Assembly: GCA_947498815.1 (NCBI GenBank)
Contig: CANMLU010000004.1
Span: 124,001-188,000, forward strand
Length of the DNA stretch: 64,000 nucleotides
Direction of reading: 5' to 3'
Source of the DNA: an uncultured Aquimarina sp.
GTDB taxonomy: Bacteria; Bacteroidota; Bacteroidia; Flavobacteriales; Flavobacteriaceae
The notes below the pieces were generated by a model that was not told the origin of the DNA, made no database searches, and worked only from the letters and a program-made list of their open reading frames with translations. The position numbers and the translations under genes are program-made. Of this stretch, positions 35,637 through 44,375 are shown one piece after another; within the stretch, counting starts at the first letter, position 1; every line of letters begins with the position of its first letter.

Positions 35637-36509
35637 ATGATTTTATTAGCTGATGGTGGTTCTACTAAATGCGATTGGATTCTTCTTGATGAGTCGGGAG
35701 AAATCGTTTTTAAAACCCGTACAGAAGGTCTAAATCCTGCTGTATTCGAAAAATCTTTGCTAGAAGAAAGGATTAGAGCAAACAAAGAGCTTACGTCATA
35801 CCGTGAAAAAATTGATGTTGTTAATTTTTATGGAGCCGGATGTGGTACAAAGAAACCCACGGCCATGTTAACAAAGGTTTTTGAAGATTTTTTTACCAAC
35901 GCTACAGAAGTTGTTGTAAAAGAAGATATGGTGGCAGCAGTATATGCCGCAACAACAGAACCAGGTATTGTTTGTATTTTAGGTACAGGTTCCAACAGCT
36001 GTTATTATGATGGCGATGATATCCATATGGTAGTTGATTCGCTGGGATATATTCTTATGGATGAGGCGAGTGGTAATTATTTTGGAAAGCGATTAATACG
36101 GGACTATTATTATAAAAGGATGCCTCCCGAAGTAGCTTCAGAATTTGAGAAACGATTTGATCTTTCTTCGGATGCTATAAAAGAGAATCTTTATAAAAAA
36201 GACAACCCTAATACATATTTAGCTTCTTTTGCAGAGTTTATTTTTACAAGTGAACGCAATGGGTATTTTTATAAAATTGTTACCGAAGGGATACAAGAAT
36301 TTGTTGAAAATCGAGTGTTGTGTTTCCCAGAAGCACAAAATGTGCCTATTCATTTCATTGGTTCGATAGCTCATTTTAGTGAAGATATAATCAGAGCCGC
36401 AGTGTGGCCATATAATCTTACTGTTGGTAATATTGTGCGCAGACCCATTGACGGTATTATTGATTACTATCGCAATGAAGTGATAAAAAAAAAAGTAAAT
36501 AAAGTCTAA
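35637..36509 (+). CDS. N-acetylglucosamine kinase-like protein (BadF/BadG/BcrA/BcrD ATPase family)
   Basis: 290 residues, cytoplasmic. N-terminal ASKHA phosphate-1 motif LADGGSTKCDWILLD, then NFYGAGCGT, ILGTGSNSCYYDG (phosphate-2) and IHFIGSIAHFSEDI (adenosine region). This fold covers GlcNAc/glucosamine kinases and related sugar kinases; the true substrate is not readable here. It overlaps the convergent histidine kinase gene by 4 nt at its 3' end. Confidence 0.85.
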   Translation: MILLADGGSTKCDWILLDESGEIVFKTRTEGLNPAVFEKSLLEERIRANKELTSYREKIDVVNFYGAGCGTKKPTAMLTKVFEDFFTNATEVVVKEDMVAAVYAATTEPGIVCILGTGSNSCYYDGDDIHMVVDSLGYILMDEASGNYFGKRLIRDYYYKRMPPEVASEFEKRFDLSSDAIKENLYKKDNPNTYLASFAEFIFTSERNGYFYKIVTEGIQEFVENRVLCFPEAQNVPIHFIGSIAHFSEDIIRAAVWPYNLTVGNIVRRPIDGIIDYYRNEVIKKKVNKV

Positions 36510-38326
36510 CTTTCTGGTATATTATAATTTAGTGTTACTCTAGTTCCTTTGTTAGGAGCAGAATTGATGAATAACCTACCATTTATATAATTCATACGTT
36601 CTTTCATAAAGAATAACCCCATGCCTCCTTCTGCATTGTTACTAGGTTTGGATGGGATGTCGTTCATGTTAAATCCCTTTCCATTATCATCAATAGTAAT
36701 ACTTAGCAACAAATTCGAATGATTAATGGCAATCAAAATATAATCAGATTCGGCATATTTGATTGAATTATTTACAGCCTCCTGAGTAACTCTATACAAG
36801 TTAGTTTCAACAAGTGTGTCAAATCGTTGATCGAAATCTGATCTATTCTCAAAAAAGATGTTCTTATTAGTTAATTTGGTAAGTTCTTTTGCCATTTTCT
36901 GTAAGGCTGTACTAATCCCATAATCCTTAAGCTCTGGCGGAGTAAGATTAAAAGTTGCAATCCTAATACCTTGAATTAAATCATTTGATAATTGCTTCAA
37001 CCCTTCGATCTTTTGTTCTGCTTTTTCCAGATTTTTCAGATTGATAGATTCTATATTTAATTTTAATGCAGTAAGCATTTGTCCGATACTATCATGAATT
37101 TCTTTGGCGATTCTCTTTCTTTCTTCTTCTTGGGCTTCAACAATTTGGCTAGCATTAGACTTTTGTAGCTCTTCTTTTTCCTTGTATCTTGAAGCATTTA
37201 GTCGTTCTATTTCATTTTGGGCTTCTTTTCGTTTTGAAATGTCCGAGCATAAAATAAGCCGCTCAGAACTTCCGGATATCTGAAATACTGATAGAATTGA
37301 TATATCCAGCCATATTCTTTTTGAAGAAGCCATTTTAAACTCAAACTCTTCATTAAAGACATCACCTTTGTTTTGGGAAATAAGGTTAAGTAGCCTATTT
37401 TTCTGAATCTCACCTAAATCCATGAGATCAGCAAGATTTTTTTGATGATGGTTTTCTTCAATATTGAGTAGTTTGGCGAAACGACTCCCCAAACTTTGGA
37501 TGATACCAAATTCATCAACTCTGGCGTATAGAAGTGTTTGATCAATTGCTTTTGTAAGAGAAACCAATTCTTGCACATTTTTATCTTGTAGCTTCCTTAA
37601 TTCATGGGCTTTTGAAGCCATGTTCTCAGCTTTTTGCTGAGAAACAAGTAAATTTGATATTGTTTTTTTAATACTTAAAGCTATAGGCCTAAATAGCAGG
37701 AAAAATTCAAATATTAAAATAAGAAGTATAAGTACAAATAATAAGTATTCTATTTTTTTTAAACTCGATACCTTTTGTTGAGCTTCCTTTTCATACTGAA
37801 ATACTATAGCATCCATTTGTTTTAAGAACAATGGTTCGTTTATAACAATATTGTCCAGATGCAGTTTTAGCTCTTTTTGATTGATGGTATCAGCTTTAAT
37901 AAGATCAATTGCTTTTCTACTACTATGCAGAATCTCATTAAAATAAGGATCTAAAACAATAAACATCTTTTGTACTTCTGTGATGTCTTTTCGTTCTTTT
38001 TGTATTGATTTGTTATATTGAGATAGAATTATATACGATTCTTTCCAGAGATCTAATGTAGCCTCAATATCCTGGATGTATTGATTTTTGGTTTCATCCT
38101 TCTTAAGAGAAGATAGTAAAAGAATCTCTTTGGATAGTTTTTGACTTAGCATTCTTTGTCTTCCAGAAATATTGATAATTCTAGAATCATCAATCTGAGT
38201 ATTTAAATACCTCTGGATAAAGAATTGTCCTCCAATAGTAAACAATGCTATTGCACCCAGCGCAATGATATAAATCCTGCTTAGACGCCCAAATGTTTGA
38301 TGATCTAAAGACTCTTTGTTGTTCAA
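36506..38326 (-). CDS. NarX-like sensor histidine kinase with PilJ/P-box periplasmic sensor
   Basis: 606 residues, start TTG at 38326, 7 nt after the DUF4202 stop; no in-frame ATG precedes the first membrane helix. TM1 (about 18-36), then a periplasmic four-helix sensor with the NarX/PilJ-type motif INISGRQRMLSQ (51-62), then TM2 (about 194-215). A PAS-like segment (IDQTLLYARVDEFGIIQSL onward) follows. The HisKA_3 dimerisation helix has His411 in RIAKEIHDSIGQ, and the HATPase domain has EAVNNSIKYA (N box), DDNGKGF and GGMGLFFMKER. The P-box in NarX/NarQ binds nitrate/nitrite, so this is a likely nitrate sensor. It is last in the nirB-nirD-DUF4202 operon; its partner is probably the orphan NarL-type regulator at 43656-44336. 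Confidence 0.9.
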   Translation of the reverse strand: MNNKESLDHQTFGRLSRIYIIALGAIALFTIGGQFFIQRYLNTQIDDSRIINISGRQRMLSQKLSKEILLLSSLKKDETKNQYIQDIEATLDLWKESYIILSQYNKSIQKERKDITEVQKMFIVLDPYFNEILHSSRKAIDLIKADTINQKELKLHLDNIVINEPLFLKQMDAIVFQYEKEAQQKVSSLKKIEYLLFVLILLILIFEFFLLFRPIALSIKKTISNLLVSQQKAENMASKAHELRKLQDKNVQELVSLTKAIDQTLLYARVDEFGIIQSLGSRFAKLLNIEENHHQKNLADLMDLGEIQKNRLLNLISQNKGDVFNEEFEFKMASSKRIWLDISILSVFQISGSSERLILCSDISKRKEAQNEIERLNASRYKEKEELQKSNASQIVEAQEEERKRIAKEIHDSIGQMLTALKLNIESINLKNLEKAEQKIEGLKQLSNDLIQGIRIATFNLTPPELKDYGISTALQKMAKELTKLTNKNIFFENRSDFDQRFDTLVETNLYRVTQEAVNNSIKYAESDYILIAINHSNLLLSITIDDNGKGFNMNDIPSKPSNNAEGGMGLFFMKERMNYINGRLFINSAPNKGTRVTLNYNIPES

Positions 38327-38333
38327 TGGTATA

Positions 38334-38918
38334 CTATGCTAACGCTTGTTGAATTAAATCTAATGTTTTTTCTGAATATGAAAGTTTTAACGCCGCTCGA
38401 TGACCCTTGTCCGACATTTTCCTCCAGGTCTTTCGCAAAATATCAATTACTTTTTCGTCGGGATGTTTTGCGGAAAACTCTTCGTAATAATATTTCAAAA
38501 ATACTAGACAAATTACATCTTCGAGCGTTTGTGTTTCGTCATCTTTTTTTAATTTTTTCTTCTGGAGTAAAAATGAAACTCTTTCTATAATTTCTTGATC
38601 ATAACCAATGTTATTAAGAATTTCTGAAGCTTTTGATGCATGAAATTTTTTTAAATCCTCTCTCCATTTTAGATATCCCACTCGATCCATTGGGTAACTA
38701 TCTCTAGGTATTTCCCAACGGCAAATATGCTGAGATCTGGCAGCCAGTTTTAGAGCTTCTGAAGCTTGTGGTTCAAACTTTTCTAAAATTTGAGTCATGC
38801 GCTGTCCATAAATCAATTCTTTTGGTACAGGTGCTCCATCAACTTCTTCAGTATTTGGGTCTTTTGCATTTGCTTGGTCAAACAAATGATATGCTTTGGA
38901 TAATGTTTTGGTTGGCAT
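38334..38918 (-). CDS. DUF4202 domain protein of nitrite assimilation operons
   Basis: 194 residues from the ATG at 38918 (MPTKTLSKAYHLFDQANAKD); a TTG three codons upstream is less likely. Family features: DQANAKDPNTEEVDG, PKELIYGQRMT, ARSQHICRWEIPRDSYPM and WREDLKKFHA. The His/Asp pattern recalls HD-type hydrolases, but the function is not established. It is known from nirBD neighbourhoods in several phyla, and here sits between nirD and the nitrate-sensor kinase with short gaps. Confidence 0.88.
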   Translation of the reverse strand: MPTKTLSKAYHLFDQANAKDPNTEEVDGAPVPKELIYGQRMTQILEKFEPQASEALKLAARSQHICRWEIPRDSYPMDRVGYLKWREDLKKFHASKASEILNNIGYDQEIIERVSFLLQKKKLKKDDETQTLEDVICLVFLKYYYEEFSAKHPDEKVIDILRKTWRKMSDKGHRAALKLSYSEKTLDLIQQALA

Positions 38919-38982
38919 AAAAGTCAATAATTAGATATGCTAACAAAGTTAGTGCTTTTTAAGCCGTGATCAAACATTCATT

Positions 38983-39420
38983 TTACTCAGAAAACCCTAT
39001 AAATACGGTGTCACCTTCAATTTTTACAGGATAGGTAGCTATAGGAGCAAGGTCACCATTAAGGTTTTCTCCACTCTCAAGAGAGAATGTTTTCTTATGC
39101 ATAGGGCAAGCCACCTTCGGAATTCCATTTTCGTCTCCAATCATCCCCCGACTTAATACCATTTCCATTTTATGCGGACATACATTTTGGCAGGCGTACC
39201 AGATATTTTTCCTTTCAAAATTAAAAATAGCTATTTGTTTTTCTTTATATCTAATACAAGCTCCTCCATTTCTGGGAAACTCACTTACCTTGGCTGCTTT
39301 GTACCAAACTTTTACATTTTCAATTGTAGTGGTTCTATATATTTCAAGAATTTCTTCCATTTTGCTATTGTTTTCTGTTGTGTTGCCTTTTAGTGTTTTT
39401 TTAAGCACTATCATTTCCAT
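38983..39420 (-). CDS. nirD: Nitrite reductase [NAD(P)H] small subunit, Rieske type
   Basis: 145 residues from the ATG at 39420, overlapping the nirB 3' end. An ATG at 39414 (ATGA overlap) or at 39360 (MEEILEIYRTTT, about 125 residues, closest to usual family length) may be the real start. The Rieske-like domain has CPHKM and CPMHKKTF, i.e. the complete CxH..CxxH cluster ligands; many enterobacterial NirD proteins lack them, so this one probably carries a [2Fe-2S] cluster. It works with NirB to reduce nitrite to ammonium in the cytoplasm. Confidence 0.94.
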   Translation of the reverse strand: MEMIVLKKTLKGNTTENNSKMEEILEIYRTTTIENVKVWYKAAKVSEFPRNGGACIRYKEKQIAIFNFERKNIWYACQNVCPHKMEMVLSRGMIGDENGIPKVACPMHKKTFSLESGENLNGDLAPIATYPVKIEGDTVFIGFSE

Positions 39421-41927
39421 TGTTTTGGCATCTTTTGATCTCTTAAAGGAACAAAAACAAGATTGTCATCGGGTTCCTCGCTATTTACAAAGTGATTAAA
39501 TCGTTTCATGATTTCGTCGTTTTCGATCGCTTGTGTCCATTCACATTGAAAGTTGTTGACCAAAGTTCCCATTTCTGATTCGAGTTCATCTACCAAACCT
39601 AATTTGTCATCAATCACTACCTGTTTTAGGTATTCAATACCACCTTCAAGTTTATCCAGCCATTTGGCTGTTCTTTCTAATGGTGCTGCTGTTCTGATGT
39701 AAAACATAAGGAATCTATCCAGGTATTTTATAACCGTAGCATTATCAATTTGTTCGGCTAGTAATTCTGCATGCTTAGGATTTGCACCTCCATTTCCGCA
39801 TACATAAAGATTCCATCCACCTTCTACTGCGATAACGCCAAAATCTTTGCAGCGGGCTTCGGCGCATTCACGAATACATCCAGAGACCCCTCCTTTTATT
39901 TTATGAGGAGATCGAAGACCTTTGTATCTTTCTTCTAATTCAATAGCAAAGCTTACGCTTTCGTCCATTCCATAGCGACACCACGTAGATCCCACGCAAC
40001 TTTTTACAGTTCGTAAGGATTTACCATAGGCATGTCCGCTTTCAAAACCTTGATCTATAAGGTCTTTCCAGATTTTGGGTAATTGATCCAACCGTGCACC
40101 AAAGAAATCGACGCGTTGTCCACCGGTAATTTTAGTGTACAAATCATATTTTTTACCCACTTGACCTAGAACAATTAACTTTTCTGGTGTGATTTCTCCA
40201 CCAGGAATTCTAGGTACAACAGAATAGGTTCCGTTACGTTGGATATTAGCCAGAAACCGATCATTAGAATCTTGTATTGGGGCTTCTTCATTCGCAGTAT
40301 CTGCATAAATACTTGCCATTATTGAAGCTATCAAAGGTTTGCAAACTTCACACCCATCTCCTTTACCGTGATTATCTAATACGTCATCATATTTCCTGTA
40401 TCCTTTTAGCTTAATAATGTCAAAAAGTTCTTGTCTATTATGTTCGAAATGCTCGCATATTGTATCTTTTACCTCTTTACCCAAAGATTTTAGTGTAGCA
40501 TCCACCAAATCTTTTACCATGGGTTTACAGCCGCCACATCCGGTTCCTGCTTTTGTACAAGCAACGACTTCACCAAGGTTCTCGCATGTACCTTCTTGAA
40601 TAGCACCACAAATTGCGCCTTTACTTACGCTTTCACAAGAACAAATTTGAGCATCATCAGGAAGATCCAGAACATCACCTAATAGAGAACCGTTTTCACT
40701 ACCTCGACTCCCTAGAATAAGATCTTCTGGGTTTTCTGGAAGCTGCATACCCGAATTGTATATTTGAAATAGCGCATTATAATCTGATGAATCGCCGACA
40801 AGGATACCACCCAACAGCTTAGTTCCATCTTTAGATACATTGATACGTTTATAAATCCCACTACGTTTATTTTCGTATATAATGGCATCTATAGTATCAT
40901 TTTCAGCAAGTGCATCTCCGAAACTGGCTACTTCGGTTCCTATAAGTTTTAATTGAGTAGACATATCTATATGATCTACCATGGTATTATCCAGATCCCC
41001 TGTTATTTGTGATACGGCCACATCGGCCATGTCATATCCCGGAGCAACTAGTCCATATATCATATTGTTATACAAGGCAACTTCTCCAATTGCATAGATA
41101 CTGTCATCCGATGTTTTCATGGTATTATCTACTATAACACCGCCGCGCAATCCTACTTTGAGACCACATTCTTTTGCTACCTCGTCCCGAGGTCGGATTC
41201 CAGCAGAGATCACAAGCATATCTACTTTTAATTCATTGTCATCTACATATTGCAATCCTTCTATAGTCTCATTACCTTGAATAAATTCGGTTTGTTTATT
41301 AACATGTACCTGTAATCCTAGTTCTTCAATCTTGGACTGGAGCATGTCACTACCGCCTTGATCGAGTTGTCTTGGCATTAATCGAGGAGCAAATTCTACC
41401 ACATGAGCTTCCAATCCTAACTCTTTAACTGCATTCGCTGCTTCAAGTCCTAATAACCCGCCTCCAAGTACTGCTGCTTGAGTTTTACCTTTTGATTTTA
41501 GTTTTTTGGCATATGATTCGATGGCTTCAAGATCCTCGATGGTTCTATATACAAAAACGCCTTCTTTTTCTACGCCTGGGATTGGTGGAACAAAAGCGGA
41601 TGACCCAGTTGCTAAAACTAAATAATCGTATTCATATTTAATACCCCTATGATTGGCTACGGTTTTTGCTTTTCGATCTATTTCGGTAATCATCTCAGAG
41701 ATATGAAGATCAATGTTGTTTTCTTCATACCATGTTGCAGAAGACATACTTAAATCTTCCGCAGTTTTTCCTGCATAAAATTCGCTTAAGTGGACCCTGT
41801 CATATGCTCTTCGGGGTTCTTCACCAAAAACAACAAGTTTGAATTCTCTTTGTTTTTCGGAGGCTACAAACTTCTCACAGAATTTATAACCTACCATTCC
41901 GTTACCGATTACTACTACCTTCTTCAT
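39411..41927 (-). CDS. nirB: Nitrite reductase [NAD(P)H] large subunit
   Basis: 838 residues. An N-terminal FAD/NAD(P)H domain (VVVIGNGMVGYKF; LGGGLLGLEAA; AIGEVALY) is followed by two BFD-like [2Fe-2S] regions (CSCESVSKGAICG and CGGCKPM; then CEVCKPL). The sulfite/nitrite reductase domain carries the siroheme/[4Fe-4S] ligands CVGSTWC and CIRECAEARC. Reduces nitrite to ammonium with NAD(P)H. First gene of the nirB-nirD-DUF4202-kinase operon. The promoter, at 41947-41968, carries the shared 7-2-7 palindrome. Confidence 0.97.
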   Translation of the reverse strand: MKKVVVIGNGMVGYKFCEKFVASEKQREFKLVVFGEEPRRAYDRVHLSEFYAGKTAEDLSMSSATWYEENNIDLHISEMITEIDRKAKTVANHRGIKYEYDYLVLATGSSAFVPPIPGVEKEGVFVYRTIEDLEAIESYAKKLKSKGKTQAAVLGGGLLGLEAANAVKELGLEAHVVEFAPRLMPRQLDQGGSDMLQSKIEELGLQVHVNKQTEFIQGNETIEGLQYVDDNELKVDMLVISAGIRPRDEVAKECGLKVGLRGGVIVDNTMKTSDDSIYAIGEVALYNNMIYGLVAPGYDMADVAVSQITGDLDNTMVDHIDMSTQLKLIGTEVASFGDALAENDTIDAIIYENKRSGIYKRINVSKDGTKLLGGILVGDSSDYNALFQIYNSGMQLPENPEDLILGSRGSENGSLLGDVLDLPDDAQICSCESVSKGAICGAIQEGTCENLGEVVACTKAGTGCGGCKPMVKDLVDATLKSLGKEVKDTICEHFEHNRQELFDIIKLKGYRKYDDVLDNHGKGDGCEVCKPLIASIMASIYADTANEEAPIQDSNDRFLANIQRNGTYSVVPRIPGGEITPEKLIVLGQVGKKYDLYTKITGGQRVDFFGARLDQLPKIWKDLIDQGFESGHAYGKSLRTVKSCVGSTWCRYGMDESVSFAIELEERYKGLRSPHKIKGGVSGCIRECAEARCKDFGVIAVEGGWNLYVCGNGGANPKHAELLAEQIDNATVIKYLDRFLMFYIRTAAPLERTAKWLDKLEGGIEYLKQVVIDDKLGLVDELESEMGTLVNNFQCEWTQAIENDEIMKRFNHFVNSEEPDDNLVFVPLRDQKMPKQWK

Positions 41928-41946
41928 AAATTAAGTATTTATGATT

Positions 41947-41968
41947 CAAAATTAAGTATTAATACGTA
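41947..41968 (-). promoter_or_regulatory. nirB promoter: 7-2-7 palindrome overlapping a -7 element
   Basis: On the minus strand TACGTATTAATACTTA (41953-41968) is followed with a 2-nt overlap by TAATTTTG (41947-41954), which matches TAnnTTTG. The start codon is 20 nt beyond. No -33 TTTG is seen, as expected for a regulated promoter. Confidence 0.78.
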
Positions 41969-42033
41969 TTTATTTGATAAAAATTACGTAATTATGAGTG
42001 TGGTAAATTGAGGATTCCAAAAAAATATAGACG

Positions 42034-42066
42034 AAACCCTGCAAAAATCATTTTGCAGGGTTTTTA
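42034..42066 (-). terminator. Terminator of the porin gene
   Basis: Arms AAACCCTGCAAAA / TTTTGCAGGGTTT (loop ATCA), 22 nt beyond the porin stop at 42088. T-rich sequence is found on both sides, so it may also block transcription in the other direction. Confidence 0.85.
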
Positions 42067-42087
42067 TGGTCCAAGAGTTAAAGTAGC

Positions 42088-43404
42088 TTATTGATCTTCA
42101 GCTGGAGTGAGTTTAGCACTCCATTTTAAGAAATTTGGTTTTACGACTAACATTGCCCATCCCCAATATTGAGCATCTGCTGGTTCTGGGACTCCTTTCA
42201 GTAATTCCATAGAGTCTGAAGCAAACATATGCGAGTATCCTATTTTTAGTGTAGCAAAGGATAATAATTTTTGAGTAAATACCAGGTCGATCTCAGTTCC
42301 TAAATAGTCATCGGTATTATCTCCAAGGCTTTCTGCTCCTGCAAAGTAATGTGCTTTTATAAGTAAACTTGATTTCTCACCTGTTTTGATTACCGTTTTG
42401 GCATAAATATCATTAAGCCCAATATTGTTTGCATGATTACCTACATAAAAATAATCCATATACCCATTAAACTTATGATTGGTACCAAAAATAGGGAAGA
42501 AGGACTCGATTTCTCCATCAGTTCCTCCATTTTCATCGCCACTTAATGTCTCAAATCCAAGACCAAATAATGTTTTTCCTGGCTTATAATTGATTTCTAG
42601 CATAGCGTTATAAGCCGATAAATCAATATCTTCGGTAAATTCACCAGTTTGACCATAAATATTTGCGGCAATCGATAATCCTTTTGAAGGCTTTGCTACC
42701 AAATGAGTTCCGAAAGTTTGTCGGTTTACGTTACCATCAACTGGAGTCTGGCCATCCGTTGGGTCAAGATTCTGATAAGAATTGTTTGCTACGAGCAGAC
42801 TTGCAGAAAATTTCTCCCAATCTTTATGTAGCCATGCATAGATCATTCCCTTGTAATCAAATACTGCTCTGGCATTTCCATTATTGTTTGGGTCAAAAAG
42901 CGTGGTTTGTCTACTTAAACCATTTTGATTAAAGGCCATCCCGATGTCTAGTTTAAAACTTTCTTTGGAGTACTTTATTATAGCGGCATCATGAAATCGT
43001 CCTTGCATGGCCCAGTCTAGTCCACCAAAGATTCTTTGATCGTCATATGATAATGCTTGTCTCCCTAATTTTGTTGACCAACCATTTCCAAATTTAAAAT
43101 CAATCCATGCTTGAGTCAATGAGAAACTATTATTATCTGCAACTGCAATTTGCGGAGTATCTCCCCATATACTAACATCTTGAACACTCAGATATGCTGA
43201 AAATTTTTCTTCTTTATAACCAAATTTTAGTCGAGAACGTTGCTGTACAAATAGCCCGGCATCTGCACCATCAGGTATTAGATTTCCAAAACCATTAGAG
43301 TATTCTAATCTTGGTCTGATATCTGCATCAATACTTATCTCTTGAGCTTTTCCCTTGATTACCATTACTGAAAGAAGTATGGCAAAATATAATTTGTTTT
43401 TCAT
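42088..43404 (-). CDS. Alginate-export-family outer membrane porin in the nitrate locus
   Basis: 438 residues. Signal peptide (ending IKGKAQ), then a beta-barrel in the style of AlgE/alginate_exp porins: IRPRLEYSNGF, QQRSRLKFGYK, LSVQDVSIWGD, LGRQALSYDDQRIFGGLDWAMQGR. Relatives of this family are often found beside nitrate uptake genes in flavobacteria, so an anion channel for nitrate is the likely role; alginate transport is unlikely here. It has its own promoter with the same palindrome as nirB and the nitrate reductase gene. Confidence 0.85.
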   Translation of the reverse strand: MKNKLYFAILLSVMVIKGKAQEISIDADIRPRLEYSNGFGNLIPDGADAGLFVQQRSRLKFGYKEEKFSAYLSVQDVSIWGDTPQIAVADNNSFSLTQAWIDFKFGNGWSTKLGRQALSYDDQRIFGGLDWAMQGRFHDAAIIKYSKESFKLDIGMAFNQNGLSRQTTLFDPNNNGNARAVFDYKGMIYAWLHKDWEKFSASLLVANNSYQNLDPTDGQTPVDGNVNRQTFGTHLVAKPSKGLSIAANIYGQTGEFTEDIDLSAYNAMLEINYKPGKTLFGLGFETLSGDENGGTDGEIESFFPIFGTNHKFNGYMDYFYVGNHANNIGLNDIYAKTVIKTGEKSSLLIKAHYFAGAESLGDNTDDYLGTEIDLVFTQKLLSFATLKIGYSHMFASDSMELLKGVPEPADAQYWGWAMLVVKPNFLKWSAKLTPAEDQ

Positions 43405-43496
43405 TTAAAATAATTTTTTGTTGTTCTGCAATTAGGATTACTGAACAAGTTTTAATTCATCTTTTTAAATAATTCTACTAGCTATAAATTTTATTT

Positions 43497-43518
43497 CAAA
43501 ACTACGTATTAATACTTA
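43497..43518 (-). promoter_or_regulatory. Porin promoter: 7-2-7 palindrome overlapping a -7 element
   Basis: On the minus strand TAAGTATTAATACGTA (43503-43518) leads into TAGTTTTG (43497-43504), a TAnnTTTG match. The layout is identical to the nirB, nrtA and nasA promoters, with the gene start 92 nt downstream. Confidence 0.75.
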
Positions 43519-43575
43519 TTTACTTTGTTTTTTTTATTCAAAAATACGTATGTTTTGTTCTCATTTATTTAAATT

Positions 43576-43608
43576 TACGTAGCCGTTTTTGAATAATTCA
43601 TATATTTG
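43576..43608 (+). promoter_or_regulatory. Promoter region of the NarL-type regulator
   Basis: TATATTTG (43601-43608) matches TAnnTTTG. A half-site TACGTA (43576-43581) lies 25 nt upstream. The following TTTTTGAATAATTC resembles the sequence after the nrtA operator. Weak autoregulation is possible. Confidence 0.45.
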
Positions 43609-43655
43609 ATGTGTATAGATTTTAATACAATCATTGGTAACATTAGATTAGGTGC

Positions 43656-44336
43656 ATGATTAAAATAGTATTAGTAGATGACCATTTTATGGTTAGGGAT
43701 GGGATTCGGGCAATCTTGGAAGAAGAAGATGATTATGAGGTTGTTGGTGAGGCATCTAATGGAAGGGACGCCATACAATTAATACAATCTATCAAACCAG
43801 ATATAGCTATCTGTGATATACGTATGCCCGAGATGTCGGGGATAGAAACAGTTGAAGAATTGAAGAAAATGGGCGCTCCTACCAGGACTGTAATGTTATC
43901 TATGCATGATTCGGATGAATATATTCTGCAATCAATTAACGCAGGAGCCGATGGCTATCTTCTTAAAGGAGCAAGTAAAGAAGAATTTATGAAAGCACTT
44001 GCTATGGTGAGTAGGGGAGAGAAATATTTCAGTGGAGATGTGTCGTCTATCTTGGTTAGAAAAATAAGATCCGGAGAAAACATGAATTCTAAGGAAGATA
44101 CTTCTAAAACTACTATTAATAAACCTATTACTAAAAACCCCTTTGATTTAACAAAAAGGGAAATTCAAATACTTCATTTGGCAATTTCTGGAATGACCAA
44201 TAAAGATATCGCAACTGAACTCGGTATTAGTAAGCGTACCACAGAGGTTCATCGATTTAATTTAATGAAAAAAATGGGAGTGAAAAATGCTTTAGAACTT
44301 AGCAATAAAGCTAGGGAAAATGGCATGATTCCTTAG
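43656..44336 (+). CDS. NarL/FixJ-type response regulator
   Basis: 226 residues. The receiver domain has the acidic pair DDH (8-9), phospho-acceptor Asp54 in ICDIRMPEMSG, a Ser at MLSMHD and Lys in YLLKGAS. A ~35-residue linker leads to the LuxR/NarL helix-turn-helix (LTKREIQILHLAISGMTNKDIATELGISKRTTEVHRFNLMKK). No kinase is adjacent; the best partner is the NarX-like kinase at 36506-38326. It is the obvious candidate to bind the TACGTAT-N2-ATACGTA sites, whose 7-2-7 spacing matches NarL/NarP sites. Confidence 0.92.
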   Translation: MIKIVLVDDHFMVRDGIRAILEEEDDYEVVGEASNGRDAIQLIQSIKPDIAICDIRMPEMSGIETVEELKKMGAPTRTVMLSMHDSDEYILQSINAGADGYLLKGASKEEFMKALAMVSRGEKYFSGDVSSILVRKIRSGENMNSKEDTSKTTINKPITKNPFDLTKREIQILHLAISGMTNKDIATELGISKRTTEVHRFNLMKKMGVKNALELSNKARENGMIP

Positions 44337-44375
44337 CTTTATTGTATTCGAATTTTTGTTGTATTGCACTGTTTT

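Noticed and set aside
42088-43404. Porin considered as an alginate exporter
   Set aside because: No alginate genes are nearby. It shares the nitrate-regulon promoter and sits between nirB and the nitrate transporter.
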